From Pseudoips prasinana (taxonomy: Eukaryota; Arthropoda; Insecta; Lepidoptera; Nolidae): a stretch of 64,000 bases of DNA. Position 1 is the stretch's first letter; the number at the start of each line of letters is the position of its first letter. Shown in pieces: positions 10,721-21,771 of the stretch. The position numbers and the translations under genes were made by a program. The notes under the pieces were generated by a model. That model saw nothing but the letters and a program-made list of their open reading frames with translations, was not told the DNA's origin and ran no database searches. Where the stretch lies: the NCBI GenBank assembly GCA_951640165.1, contig OX621236.1:30434948-30498947 (forward strand), written 5' to 3'.

Positions 10721-10893
10721 GGCCCCCTACGCACTATGCCGTTAGCCGGAATGCGGTCAGCCGTCAGCAATCAATAATCTGACCGGCTGCCGCATCTCAG
10801 TGCAAATAAAAACTACTTTCTCGTACAAATATCTGAGCACGGTCAGCCGCACGGCTGGCCGCATTGCGGCTAGCCGCATAGTGCGTAGAAGGC
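10721..10893. mobile_element. MITE with about 43-bp GC-rich terminal inverted repeats
   Basis: The left arm contains CTACGCACTATGCCGTTAGC and GGAATGCGGTCAGCCGT. The right arm is the complement of CTACGCACTATGCGGCTAGC and GCAATGCGGCCAGCCGT. The interior is about 80 nt and non-coding. The arms are far richer in GC and CpG than the flanks. It abuts the RTE relic on its left. Confidence 0.7.
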
Positions 10894-10972
10894 GTTAAAG
10901 CCCAAATTACATAACTACATTCATACAAAGAATTAGGTTGTTCGTTCCGATATCGTGTAGTTCTAAATCAGG

Positions 10973-11059
10973 GCGCTGGCCTGCCGCTGCGGCTCCGGAC
11001 GTGTGGACAAGTACAACAACGTGATCTCATCGCAACGGTCGCGCATACTAATGTTATGA
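10973..11059 (+). pseudogene. Short codon-like ORF in a GC patch, unidentified
   Basis: After an in-frame TAA the frame reads ALACRCGSGRVDKYNNVISS and on to a TGA. A CAG that could be a splice acceptor sits just before it, but there is no convincing donor. It could be an exon relic or chance; I do not recognise the peptide. Confidence 0.2.
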
Positions 11060-11234
11060 TCATGTTTCGGCTTTAAAGCACCTGCTGTAGGCTACTGTGT
11101 ATGAATAATTGTATAACAAAACTCAATATGCATAACTATGAAATAAAACAATGCGCTGAAGGTCTCGGGTAGGTAATATCTTTGATTGAGGCGTACCCAT
11201 ATTGATGTTGGAGGATGTAGTTATGATAGTGTGA

Positions 11235-11625
11235 CATATATATATATAATAATGATAATAATAATAATGTCCTCCTGACCGAATTTCGGCCACGGTGGCC
11301 AGTATCAATAGAGACTAGCCAATTGCGCAGGATATATTATAGTGCACAAGTGTGTGCACAAACACAGGGGCACTTTCTATTCCATCACTCTCATGATCCG
11401 ATGGTACGATTAGCGACACGACCGGAAAGAGGTCAGGTACAGGACCGACGGCTTTACGTGCTCTCCGAGGCACGGGGTCTAATACCGCCAACTTCCAGAC
11501 TTCGGGCTGACACTGAAAAATTTATTTTTACGGAAAAATCACTTTTTGGCCCGACCCGGGATTTGAACTCAGGACCTCATTATCTGCGGTTGAACATGCG
11601 ACCGGTAGACCAACGAGGCAGTTTA
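11235..11625 (-). repeat. Long tRNA-headed SINE (about 390 bp)
   Basis: On the minus strand the head starts at about 11625 with GCCTCGTTGGTCTACCGGTC (A box), and CTGAGTTCAAATCCCGGG is the B box. The body runs through GTGCACACACTTGTGCACTA to a 3' part containing GGCCGAAATTCGGTCAGGAG and a tail of ATT units (11250-11270). The long open frame on the opposite strand is only the antisense of this element. A fragment of the same 3' part is at 39362-39420. Confidence 0.75.
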
Positions 11626-11743
11626 TATATAAAATATATGATAGGAACTATTACTTATAAAATGATTATTAGTTCTAACAATGAGTCAGAGAAAAACTAG
11701 GACAATAAAACTTTTTTAAATCGAGATTTTGAATTGTGCTTAA

Positions 11744-11925
11744 TATAAGCGTGTTCGGCAGACGCCTTGGGGTAAACTGGAAATATTATATTGTACCGAA
11801 TGTTTTGGACTTAGATTTAGACTCAACCACGTAAATAGCTGTCCTTTGCCGGATTGAACTCCAAACACGAGGGCATGGAGGTAGTACCTTACTGATTTCG
11901 CCACACGACCTTTATGGAGTCGCAA
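11744..11925 (-). repeat. tRNA-headed SINE
   Basis: On the minus strand GTGTGGCGAAATCAGTAAGG (A box) and GGAGTTCAATCCGGCAAAGG (B box) are spaced as in a tRNA-derived head. The body includes CATTCGGTACAATATAATAT. Confidence 0.55.
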
Positions 11926-12544
11926 GACAAAGAGTAGTCGGAAGCCATTTAATCATTAAAAAGATATCCTGAATCAATACTTGGTAGCTTTGTAAAACGT
12001 CCTTCATAAAGCCTGATTGCTTTTCAGGGAAATGATTTTACTGAAAGTGGACAGATAGTTCAAACGGTGCTTATCAAGAGATAGAAACTGCCATCTAGCG
12101 CCCCAATCGTTGTGCTGCTTGCTGATTTTGTTCTCATCTGGATGTTAACACAAGAAGTGTCAAATTAAACTACGAAAATATAAATATAAATAACACCTTA
12201 TATATTTGGGACCCAAATCCGGTATTGATGGGTTCTCGTTATCTACAGCATAGCTACCGCTACAGAGAAACAAAATGATTAGTTTAGAAAAATCTGTACT
12301 AGACAGATTTATATTCTCTTTAATGTTTTTTGGTTTTTACGTATAAATTTTAAGTTCTTAGCTCTGCTAGAACTCGTTAAAGCGTGGTTATTTACTTGAC
12401 AAAATGTCCATTTACCGTAGATACCCGTTTTAAGGCGATGCACTGTAAAAAGGTTTGCGGGCGTTAGACGCATACAAACAAATTCGCGCCCTAGCTTGCA
12501 TCGAACGGTTTTTCGAGCCAAAACAGTTTTAGTCTTAAAAAAAC
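11926..12544. other. No gene supported
   Basis: A 70-codon minus-strand frame at 12309-12521 has no recognisable domain and no splice or codon support. The rest is AT-rich. Confidence 0.45.
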
Positions 12545-12663
12545 TAATTGTGCCCTGGAGCTTTACCCGCGTTAAACTTCATAGCCTTTGTGTTATTCAG
12601 ATATATAACCTATATTACTACCAAGTTTCATTATAATCCGTTCGATAGTTTTTGCGTGAAATA
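12545..12663 (-). mobile_element. Helitron-like 3' fragment
   Basis: On the minus strand it carries TTTCACGCAAAAACTATCGA, ATTATAATGAAACTTGG, TATAGGTTATATATCT and AACGCGGGTAAAG before a decayed terminus. It is the short Helitron family truncated at 5' and with a mutated CTAG. Confidence 0.5.
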
Positions 12664-13640
12664 AATAAAATAAAATAAAAAAGGTTTTTATTCACGTAGA
12701 CTTTAAAAAAGCGCTTGTAAATAGTCAGAACATGTTTGTAGTAATATAGTTGTATACATTAGATATTATTTCTAGTAACATAGATATTTAGGTACATCTT
12801 GTATGAAAACATTTATAAAATTTATTTTATTACTGAAATGATATGTAGCTAGCTCGTATCAAGTTATTAGCAACTAGCAGAAAGAGCAACAAACATCCAT
12901 ACATTCATACATCAATACTCACAAGCTTTCGCATTTATATTATTAGTACCTATATATCCTACTAATACAATCTTTACAAAATCATATGAAAACTTTTACG
13001 TATGCATTTAGAATTATCAAACCTGAAAATTCTCGAAATTAAATATCATTTTTTAAAGATAAATTTTATTTTTTATACATGTAGGTATATTATAAATGTT
13101 AACCGATCAAAAATAAAATAACTGCAAAAATATCAGCACTGAATATTTTATAATTGCTATAAACAACGATTAAATACCGCCGACAACTCAATAATTTTTA
13201 ATACTCTATGTGTATAGTATATTTAAATACATGTATCTAATTAAATGGAATATAATGTGATTACGGCGATTAATGTATGATTTCATGGTTTGAGTCTTTG
13301 CTCATTTAGGCGCAGATTGTATCAGACACGGTATAAATTGAAATACGTGAGAAGCTCTTGACACACATTTACTGACTCACACATAACGTACGCCTTACCC
13401 AAAGGTCATTAACATGGTGTTTCCGAAAACTGTAGGTATTCTATCTACAAGCAAGTAAATATACTGTTTTAAACGTTAAAATTCGGAGTAAAATTTGAAT
13501 GACTACAAAAGGCCTGAGAGGTAGAGTCGTGGACAAAATACGTGTAATACAATTATAACAGGTTCTCTAAGGTTAAATTTTAGGGATATACTAATAGAAG
13601 AAGAATAGGAAGTACTTTTTGTTACAAACAAAAATAATGT
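12664..13640. other. AT-rich DNA, no gene seen
   Basis: About 12655-12730 (AAAAAGGTTTTTATTCACGT) may be a reversed retroposon tail. The remainder is featureless. Confidence 0.45.
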
Positions 13641-13644
13641 TAAA

Positions 13645-13903
13645 CAAAACTATGCGTAGAAACAAGGAAATTTATTTATTTTAATGCCATTGGCGGCCTC
13701 ATCGCTGAAAGCGATCTCTTCCAGGCGGCCATTTGAGTTTAGTGCGAAATTCAGAAACGTGATCATAATTATGCAAACCGAATATGAAGCGCCGCGACCG
13801 AAAATAAAAGTTTTGAAGTCGCTCAAGGTTATCATGGTGGTCCTCCGTAAGATCAAGATTACTGGTGTCACCATAGTCAAGGATATAAAGAAGCCTAGGA
13901 AGC
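13645..13903 (-). pseudogene. Relic of the LINE at 42.8-47.5 kb (ORF2 C-terminal part and 3' UTR)
   Basis: Matches the intact element in the same orientation. AAAGCGATCTCTTCCAG here equals the 3' UTR word at about 42937, and TTTTGAAGTCGCTCAAG with GTAAGATCAAGAT equals the ORF2 coding region near 43525-43570. The two blocks are much closer here than in the intact element, so about 0.5 kb between them is missing. Both strands show short open frames by chance, but the LINE frame is broken. Confidence 0.7.
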
Positions 13904-13904
13904 T

Positions 13905-14045
13905 TTTACTGTTTCACCGGACAATAGCGGTGAGCAGAGGTTCAAACCGTCTTCCAAATAAGACTACAAACTAAATAAACCGCACCAGAGGGTACCCCCT
14001 TGAGGTCCGATCCCCAGCTCAGGGTACTTCTTGTGGAGAAATGAT
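13905..14045 (+). repeat. Interspersed repeat, also at 62043-62175
   Basis: Shares CTGTTTCACCGGACAATAG, then GCACCAGAGGG and GGTCCGATCCCC/GGGTCGAACCTCGAC. The last part looks B-box-like, and a shorter remnant lies at about 48252-48300. It directly follows the LINE relic. Confidence 0.55.
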
Positions 14046-14887
14046 GGGCAGGTTAAATTGGATTGGGTCATGGAGGGCGTATGATCTTCTCTGGGTACAT
14101 ATGTTTATATATAATCTATACCTAATGAAGACCTCGAAAGGCAATTAGAAAACGGTCATTTAAAGCGGGTGACGTTATAAACAAGCGTAAAAAAATCTAT
14201 AGGAAATGTAACGTTTAGTCCCCGTAATGACAGTATTTTTTTTTAATAATTTATAATATGATTCACTTATGTGAAACAAATATCTTTCGATAACGTGGAA
14301 ACATTTGGTCATTAAAAACCGTGACATCATAATGTCATCTTTTATATTTATATTCTCGCAATAATGAAAGGTTTTATATTGTTAAGCTCTCCTTTCAATA
14401 AAGTATTCATATTGGAATTAGATTTTTAGATAATAAGGAACAAAGTGCAATCGAAACGCCTTGAATGTGAAAGTGTGAATAGGTGTTCAATACCATCATA
14501 TATGAGTCACAGGTAAATTATTTACTACGAGTGACATTTAAGTAGGCTGTCCACATCATGATCTTCACGATTCTTACGCGGTTTGTATCGTTAATCGCTT
14601 GGATTATTATATGTGGAATTAGATTGAGGGCAGTGACCACGGGTGACTATTATTTTGAAACTGAATCTGATTTTATACAATAGAGTCCATAAGAAGCAAT
14701 AGTTTAAATATGATAGCAACACTTACGAATGGTATAATAAATGCTATGTAGATGGCACTACAATCGAATTTAAATGCATGCTCCTCATTAGCTGAATTAA
14801 ATACATACTGATTTTGTAGGAACTGGTGATGAGTAAGTTAGCAGTTTGCAATCAATAAGGAAAATGTTGTAGTGTGTGTGTTTCCAC
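14046..14887. other. AT-rich DNA, no gene seen
   Basis: Nothing recognisable. Confidence 0.5.
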
Positions 14888-15040
14888 AAATTATGGGCCT
14901 CATAAGAAGGCTCAAAGTCACCCTAAGAGGGCTATGCTCGGAGTTTCCCTGCGAGACCGAATCAAAAAGGACAAAATCCACAAGCGTACCAAAGCAACTG
15001 ATTATATGCCTCAGAATTGCCAAGTAGGTAGGTAAGAACT
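14888..15040 (+). pseudogene. RTE-clade reverse transcriptase C-terminal relic
   Basis: In one plus frame the DNA reads KRAMLGVSLRDRIKKDKIHK followed by RTKATD. This is the conserved segment after the palm domain of insect RTE-clade LINE reverse transcriptases (the RAMLGVSLRDRI...RRRTKVTD type). Upstream and downstream are frameshifted or missing, so it is dead. Confidence 0.7.
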
Positions 15041-16267
15041 CACGAAATATCGAATATGTTGACGTAGCCACAAACTGACTAACTTAATTAGGTAATTTAT
15101 GTACCTCAGTCCTACTTAATTAAATGTTATTATGTATATGATGAAGTCGTCTGAAGTTAGGCTTCCAGCTCTGTTTGATATCGAAATATATGGCTTAGCT
15201 TTAAATATGTAAGTAAGAGTATACTATTGTTGCGCTCACATAATTTCATATTATATCACTTTTATTAATTTCATGTCCATGTACATAAAACATACATAAC
15301 AACTAAAAATAAATGTCGTAAATCGATATTGAATTTAGCGCTTTCTAGCGTCCAGTAGCTAAACTAAATATATGATCGCCAAGTACTGGAAATTATTACT
15401 AGATGGCGCTGCATGTTCTATAGTCGAGAACATTTTACTATTGTACGCAAGATGGCAGTCATACACCTAAATTGGGAAAATGTTGAGTTTTCAACGACGT
15501 CAGATGGTTATCATTGGAGCTTTCGGAGTTTCTTTGGAACATTTACTTAGCTCCAGACACGAAAATAAATCTAATTAGGTACGCAATAAATACGCAAAAA
15601 GACAGAAAATTAATAATTATGCACGTGAACCTTACCTATTTACGTTACTCAAACAAAAAGTCAATTTTCAAATTATTTAAACAAGGTATGTTTTTGAACG
15701 TACTAGATTTATTTCACAATAATAATAAATGATAAATAAGGCCAGTGGAATGGGTCTAGAAATTATTTGCAAACATTATAATATATTTTAGTCGTAAAGT
15801 TAAGGGCATAAATAGGAGACTACTTATATAAGTTCAAAACTTAGATGACTTGTGTAAAGAATAATAAAGTTAAGAAAAATGAATAAACATTGCATTATGT
15901 GCTCCCACCAAAACGTATTCTCAAAATACCTAAAGTAGAAATTAAAAGAAAGACAGAAATAGACCTTGATATTTAAATATCTCTATTTAGTCGCTGACTT
16001 AGCGACGGATTTAGGCCTAGTTTTCACCGAGACGGAGACTGCAGATGTGTTTAACTCTCAATAACTTAGGAAAAGCACCCTCCACTATAACGTCATATTG
16101 TATTAGTGAAAACTGGGTGTCAAGCTTACTACGAGGATATACAACGTGTAACGTACATATATACCTAGGTATTGGACGTTACTCAAGGAGCGTCTACCCA
16201 TGAAACTTAACAAACTAAAGAATACTAGTTTGTGAAAACCGAAAAGTTTTTTGTAGTTCCCCATACA
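15041..16267. other. AT-rich DNA, no gene seen
   Basis: Includes a 72-codon frame at 15514-15732 with no recognisable features. No repeat identified. Confidence 0.5.
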
Positions 16268-16392
16268 AAAATGCATCATCATCATATCAGCCGAAAGACG
16301 TCCACTTCTGGACAAAGGCCTCCCCAAGGATCTCCACAATTGCCGGTCTTGCGCTATCCGCATCCAGCGAATTCCAGCGACCCTCACAAGAT
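16268..16392 (-). pseudogene. RTE-clade LINE 3' end (reverse transcriptase C-terminus)
   Basis: The minus strand reads RVAGIRWMRIAQDRQLWRSL, the C-terminal motif of RTE-clade reverse transcriptases. The family's usual continuation (G-E-A-F, then W-T and a stop) is lost to a one-base frameshift after LWRSLG. It ends in the ATGATGATG run typical of this 3' end. The SINE at 16428 abuts it. Confidence 0.75.
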
Positions 16393-16427
16393 CAAAAATG
16401 CAGAATCAGTTCATCGTAATTCATGAC

Positions 16428-16625
16428 GTAGGACAGATATTTGTGTGCATGGACATGTCTGTTTGTCATGAGTCTGGGTGTAATAATCTATATAAGTACG
16501 TATTTACAAAAGAAAAGTAGTATATGTAGTATATCAGTTATCTGGTTTCCATAGTACAAGCTCTACTTAGTTTGGGATGAGATGGCCGTGTGTAATTAAT
16601 GTCCCAAAATATATAAAAAGAGAAA
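16428..16625 (+). repeat. SINE copy lacking the tRNA head
   Basis: Same family as 4322 and 7955, beginning inside the B-box end (AGGACAGATATTTGTGTGCA) and running through GAGTCTGGGTGTAATAATC, TATCAGTTATCTGGTTTCC and AAGCTCTACTTAGTTTGGGA to an A-rich end. It is the uninterrupted reference for the insertion in the 4322 copy. Confidence 0.7.
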
Positions 16626-17078
16626 AGAAACTTATATATGGGCAGTTAATTTTTTTTTTGGTAAGTTTGTATGTTGATATGCTGTAGTTGTTTCTTGTTC
16701 AGTTTTTTCAGTGGGCAGCTTAATTTACCAGTTACGCCCACTATTTATGATACATCTTGTATAAAAGTTCCAAACGTACTAGGTTATGTTGATTTTCTTC
16801 CCAGAGTGCTAAGAACGTTATATCTCAAACCTTCCTCACACGGGAAGTTCGTATGATGCCAAAAATGTGGTGAACACTTGTGGTATTTAAATGGGTACCA
16901 CGATTTCGTAATAACGGTCGCGAGAGATTTATGCGGGATGTTTATTGACATGCATAAACTTATCGTTCGCGGCAGATGGTGCAGCGGTTACCTAATTGTG
17001 CTCTGTACGTAGGGATAACCATTGAAATAATCAGCATTCCGGAGAAGAGATACTTGATTTTCATTGAAAAATGTTTTT
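16626..17078. other. No gene; possible eroded SINE head
   Basis: GATGGTGCAGCGGTTACCTA at about 16974-16993 resembles an A box, but no B box follows. Confidence 0.35.
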
Positions 17079-17220
17079 TTTTTATATCATAGAGCGACAA
17101 ACGAGCAAGTGGGTCACCCGATGGTAAGAGATCACCGCCACTCAAGGACTCTCGCAACACCAGAGGAGTCGCGGGTGTGTTGCCGACCTTTAAGAGTCAG
17201 CAAACAAGTGTTGCTGACTC
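17079..17220 (+). repeat. Interspersed repeat with terminal stem-loop
   Basis: Contains AACGAGCAAGTGGGTCACCC and GATGGTAAGAGATCACCGCC, words I associate with a widespread lepidopteran repeat, and ends in a perfect 10-bp stem (GAGTCAGCAA / TTGCTGACTC) with a 7-nt loop at 17194-17220. A weakly similar stretch lies at 61940-62010. Confidence 0.5.
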
Positions 17221-17569
17221 TATGACTTACCTCCACCCCGATGAGCTCTGGTGACCTGACTCACGCGCAGAAACACAAAATTAAATTATTAATGTTATTA
17301 TTAAGGAATGTCTTCTGTAATTGAGTGAGTTTGATAATTTTATCTCAAACGTACTTAACAATTTAAAGAAGTCGTAGTTTTATCGTTTTTATACTCTGTA
17401 GACCCCGCTCACTTGATGCACAATTGGAAGCGGCTGCATTTCCTGAGATTTTAAAATCCAGCCGCAATCCTGAGAACAGCTGAAAATTCTGAAACCTCAG
17501 GCTAAATCCAGATCTATGGTAACCCTACATGTAGGTAGTCTAAGCCTAAAACAAGTGTTTTTTATTATT

Positions 17570-17650
17570 ATCACATACTTAGTCTCTGTTTCCCAGAGGT
17601 GTAGGCAGAGACAACGGACTTCCATTTGTCACGATCTTTGCACACCTCTT
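17570..17650 (-). pseudogene. LINE 3' end relic, DRDKWKS type
   Basis: The minus strand reads DRDKWKSVVSAYTSGKQR before the frame is lost and ATT repeats begin. The plus-strand relic at 32862-33010 reads KWKSFVYAYLSGKKA then a stop, the same motif. This is the last coding stretch of an RTE-like LINE. Confidence 0.6.
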
Positions 17651-18309
17651 TATTATTATTATTCATTTATTCATCAGATAACATTAATACCCTACATTAG
17701 TAAAATTATTTCCGAGAGCGATTGCATCGAACACTGATATTTGCTAGAAATTACCTTCAGAATGTCGCTTTTATGATAGATGATATCGGATATTTTAAAT
17801 AGTTTTCATTGCTTCGTACTTGTTTCATATTTTTTTTGTTATTGTTTGTTTGTTTTTAATGATTTTAGCAGTACACTATTAAGACCGAATTCTTAGCATT
17901 CCACGGATTCACCGTGCAGAAAACGGGTCCATCGCGTGGTAGAGGAGGGAACACTGGACAGAGACTCACGACGCAGATGTAGGTTTAAGGGTGGTGTGAT
18001 GCATCAACGTTCACCTTCTCTGTCTCTCAGTGTTCCCTCTCTTCCTAGCCAAAGGTAATGGCCCATTTAATGTGAAAAATATACCTACGGCGTACAGAAA
18101 TTAAATATGGCGGGAATCAAAGACAAATGATTATACTTTTCAAATGTAAGTAACGCATTACTGTGGCTGATGGGAATAATAAAAAAATGTAATCTGCCTA
18201 GTATGAAAACTTAACTTATAACTTGTGGTTTTAGGGAGGAGGAAATATAAAATACGTGTTATTACCTAATCGAATTTTTATTTGCTTTATGAATATGATG
18301 ATGATATTT
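17651..18309. other. No gene; imperfect GC-richer inverted repeat
   Basis: GAGGAGGGAACACTGGACAG at about 17942-17961 pairs with CTCAGTGTTCCCTCTCT at about 18026-18042, the arms about 65 nt apart. No coding content. Confidence 0.4.
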
Positions 18310-18510
18310 TTATTTCACAAAACAATAACAGAGTAAGTCTGTTTGTTTAATTTTCTAGTCTAAACTACTGAACCGATTTTGATTAAATTGCCGTGTAGAG
18401 ATATACACATTAGATTTGGAGACGGACATAGTATACTTTTTATCCCAGTGACATGTTTCCAAGGGATAAAATAATTTACAGACAGGCGAAACCGCTGTTG
18501 CAGCTAATTA
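18310..18510 (+). mobile_element. Eroded Helitron-like element
   Basis: Carries decayed family words (CTACTGAACCGATTTTGATT, GGCGAAACCGC, GCAGCTAA) in the right order. The ends are not intact. Confidence 0.35.
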
Positions 18511-18750
18511 TTATGCAATGTTTATTGGTCTACTGCAAGATCTCTCCATTGAATCATTTTTTCTTTATACATGTAATGAAAAGTGGGTTATGCTTGCATT
18601 ATTTACCATCATTTTCGTTTTTGTACAAAAACATTTTTGAACCGGGTCGGATTATCGGCCATGACCTTTGGTATGATCATGATTTGGAATTGTTAAATTC
18701 TAACTTAACTTTTTTTAAGCAATGCCCGCACTAGGGAGTCTCATCCCAGA

Positions 18751-18907
18751 GTCACGGGTTACTTTACAAACATATAATAGACGGACACAAATTACATACT
18801 AATCCGTACAAGTATTTATTGGTCACACAAATAGTTGTCCGGCGTGAGAATCGAACCCGGGACACGACGCGGCGAGGCGATCTTTTTAGCCGCTCCACCA
18901 CACGTGC
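18751..18907 (-). repeat. tRNA-headed SINE
   Basis: The minus strand has GTGTGGTGGAGCGGCTAAAA (A box) and CCCGGGTTCGATTCTCACGC (B box, close to consensus). The body includes the complement of CATATAATAGACGGACACAA, also found at 35352. Confidence 0.7.
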
Positions 18908-19603
18908 TCCCGATTCTATGCAATATCCACGATTTTATGCAATTCCAATTAAATTAATTTTCGTATTCACCATAATTAAACATAGTTCTTATGAAAATTA
19001 CATGGTTACTTTAATTGTGTCATTTAAGTTTTGGTGCGAAATACTGAGTAAAAATAAGCGGCGCAAATCTGTCGGTGGGTGCAAATCGCAAATTTTTTGT
19101 AGTTTGAGAGTTCTATACTATAAACGCCCGCATTTCATTACATATATGTGCCGCTCTTTTCATACGAGATGTATTAGAGAGAGAGGTAATAAATCTAAAT
19201 AATACTAGTGAAAAAAACTGAATCGCCAAAAATTCCACTTAAAGTAAATTTAATATCTTGTATTTCTTTCTTACATAGTTATTACGATAAGGACAGGGAA
19301 TTTTTAGTTGAATAAATTAAGTTTAAGCGCGAAATTCTGAAGGAAAATAGTGATACGTTAGAAAATGACGACCAATTTAATTATGGCAATGCACCTATAA
19401 TAAGCCGTTATAGTCGTTCGACAGTTTTATGTATGCCCTTCTCTTTACAGACGAAATAAATTAGAGAGATATGTAATGACATATAAATAAGTTTAGCGGT
19501 GTAAATAATAGAATCTACAGCATTTTGCCTATTTTCAGCAAAATATTTATTATGGTCCGATAAGTGTTCATGGGTTTCTACGAAATACTGCTTTTTATAT
19601 CTA

Positions 19604-19872
19604 TCTATATAAATATCAATCCCACTTTTCGTTGTAATGTTATAACTCAACAACGAACGCCTTTACCGATTTGGCTAATTTTGGTCTTGAATTATTCGTG
19701 GAAGTCCAGGGAAGGTTTGTACGTAGAGAAAATTTGAAAAAAAGTCTTGAAAAAGTGTAAAATCAACATCTTTTAGCAATTTAAAATATTTTTTTGTTTT
19801 AATCAATGAACTTACTAATCATTTTTTTATTACTATGCCTTATACGTAGCGAAGCACGTACCGGGCCCCTAG
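19604..19872 (+). mobile_element. Helitron-like element, third family
   Basis: Starts TCTATATAAATATCAATCCC and ends ACCGGGCCCCTAG then T, with a GCGAAGCACG stretch before it. The interior includes AACTCAACAACGAACGC and GGTCTTGAATTATTCGTGGA. Non-coding. Confidence 0.5.
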
Positions 19873-19935
19873 TTAATAATAAAAATGTAACAAATGAAAT
19901 AAAGTTGAAGTTAATTGTAAATATAATAATAATAA

Positions 19936-20088
19936 ATATCTCGGAGCAGGCTGCCATCTGATCCCAAACTAGGCATAGCCTGTATCATGGCTACTGGTGG
20001 AACATGGAATGAACTATTGCTATGTACCTATGTAACAACTTGTAATATATGTTCCCATGTTCGCAAAATAAATTCATTTGAATTTGAA
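19936..20088 (+). repeat. Retroposon with AT-rich tail
   Basis: Contains CTGCCATCTGATCCCAAACT and TGGCTACTGGTGGAACATGG, then ends AAATAAATTCATTTGAATTT, a 3' retroposon terminus. A similar terminus is seen at about 33625-33640. Confidence 0.4.
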
Positions 20089-21139
20089 ACCTTACTTATA
20101 CTATTTCAACCGTCTAGATAGTGGTTTATGCAGTTTATAAATAAAAAAATATATAGTTGTTTTAGTAGTCTATTAATTTGTCTTTTTGTATTAACTATCA
20201 ATATTACTTAAACATAAATATGACGTAGGATCTTACATAGTGTGGGGTACTTAGCTAATGAACTGCCCATGATAAATTCATTGAAAAATCATTGTACAGC
20301 CTAGAGGGTGTCCAGTTAACCCGCCTGTATTATAGGAATTAAATACATTTTTTTTGTGCAAACTGAATCGTCTAAGAGTCTTAAAGAAGATTCTAAGGAG
20401 TCTTAATTTTTTTAAATTGTTCTCCGTTAGGATCCCACACTATATTTCTTATACCGTATTGTATACTTCTCAACTTTTATGTAACTACTTAGCATCAAAA
20501 GTATAATAAATAGGCCTACGTTAAAACACCGTAGGTGTTTGATAAATACTGGTACAATTAAATTAATCGTGCTTAATGTATATTTTCAGAGCTTTTGTTC
20601 GTTAGGTCAACGACATTATTAATTTGATTACTAATGCGCCTACTTAGTTCGTGGGTGTTATTGTTCATGCTAATTGCTATAGCTTTACCACAGTTCTTAA
20701 ATGGCTTACCGAACTCTCTAAATCTATGTAAAACCGATCCCTATTTGTACGTGCATACGGTTTGATTTTGAGTGGATTGATATGGTATTCAGTACTTCAA
20801 GCATTCAAGCTATTCAAAACTTAAGATGATGATACGGTAGAGGAACTGCGATAATGTTATTCGCTCTAAGCGTAAATACACCAACGCGCGTTAGTCATAC
20901 ATATACTGAACTAATGTATAGATTTTGTTGATTACCCGACTGCCGAAGCGAGGATCATAATTTCGCTGTTTATGTATGTGTCTGCTTATGTTCCTCCTTA
21001 GCGCTTAAACTATTTATCTGCTATGGCAAATATAGTTTCATTTAGTGTTGATTTTATGTCTGGAGTATTAGTACACCGACACATGAAATGAGGCGGATAG
21101 TAATCTTTAATCTGATGTAGAGTTTATCGAAGAAGGATG
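20089..21139. other. AT-rich DNA, no gene seen
   Basis: Nothing recognisable. Confidence 0.5.
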
Positions 21140-21440
21140 TTCAAAACTGGATGTCTTCATATGGACTCCCAGAAGTGGGTATTTTATACTTACTACTTAG
21201 CGTATGGGCAGTGGTTACCCGGGTGTCAAAGTTGTTCAAGTCGCTCAAAGTCGTTAAGTCAGTCGTTGAGCTGTCGGCCATTAGGCTACAACCGGGACCA
21301 AAAGCTGGACCGACATGGCCTCCAAAGCACAGAGACGATCAGAAATGAAACCTTAGACGGTCACCCATCTATTGACTCACCGTGAGGCTAGTTGCTTTAC
21401 CTCGCCAATCACTTACGGACCGGCGAGAGCATCTGGCTGT
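21140..21440. repeat. GC-richer interspersed sequence of unknown class
   Basis: The block from ATGTCTTCATATGGACTCCC to CCGGCGAGAGCATCTGGCTG has higher GC than its flanks and two overlapping short ORFs. It includes GGTCACCCATCTATTGACTC. I suspect LINE or SINE debris; no second copy is present here. Confidence 0.3.
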
Positions 21441-21451
21441 GAACATCTCTA

Positions 21452-21771
21452 TCTATACGAGTACATATAATAAAATTGTAGGAAAGTCGAAACTGTACAC
21501 TGAATATTTTTTTAAAAGGATAACTGGGGCGTGATCTACGATCGATATCGAAACCAAAAATATAGTTTTTAGAATTTTTTGTCTGTTTGTTTGTATGTAT
21601 GTCCGGGCTAAACTCAAAAGGTACTGCATGGATTTACTTAAAATTTTGCATGAATATTACGAAGAGGTCGGGTCAACATATAGGCTACATAATATCACGC
21701 TATCACCTACGGGGGAGGAGTTATAATAATTTATAAAGTTTAACGCGGGTAATACCGCGCGGCACAGCTAG
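21452..21771 (+). mobile_element. Non-autonomous Helitron-like element, 320-bp family, copy 2
   Basis: Starts TCTATACGAGTACATATAAT and ends with the hairpin region CGCGGGTAATACCGCGCGG and CACAGCTAG, followed by T. It aligns end to end with 57678-58003 and, reversed, with 2806-3126, including GGTCGGGTCAACATATAGGC. Confidence 0.75.

Noticed and set aside
11323..11700. 125-codon plus-strand open frame
   Set aside because: It is the antisense of the tRNA-headed SINE at 11235-11625 plus flank; the frame carries no domain.
12309..12521. 70-codon minus-strand ORF
   Set aside because: No family resemblance and no supporting signals; left unannotated.
16103..16387. 94-codon minus-strand ORF as a gene
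   Set aside because: Only its first 20 or so residues are protein-like, and these are an RTE reverse-transcriptase C-terminus that then frameshifts.
17194..17220. Rho-independent terminator-like stem-loop
   Set aside because: Eukaryotic context and part of an interspersed repeat; no bacterial genes nearby.
18840..18907. tRNA gene
   Set aside because: A and B boxes are good but the acceptor and anticodon stems do not close, and the same unit recurs as a SINE head at 1-145 and 35320-35492.
18819..19202. 127-codon plus-strand open frame
   Set aside because: Its first part is antisense to a SINE head and the rest is AT-rich flank without coding character.
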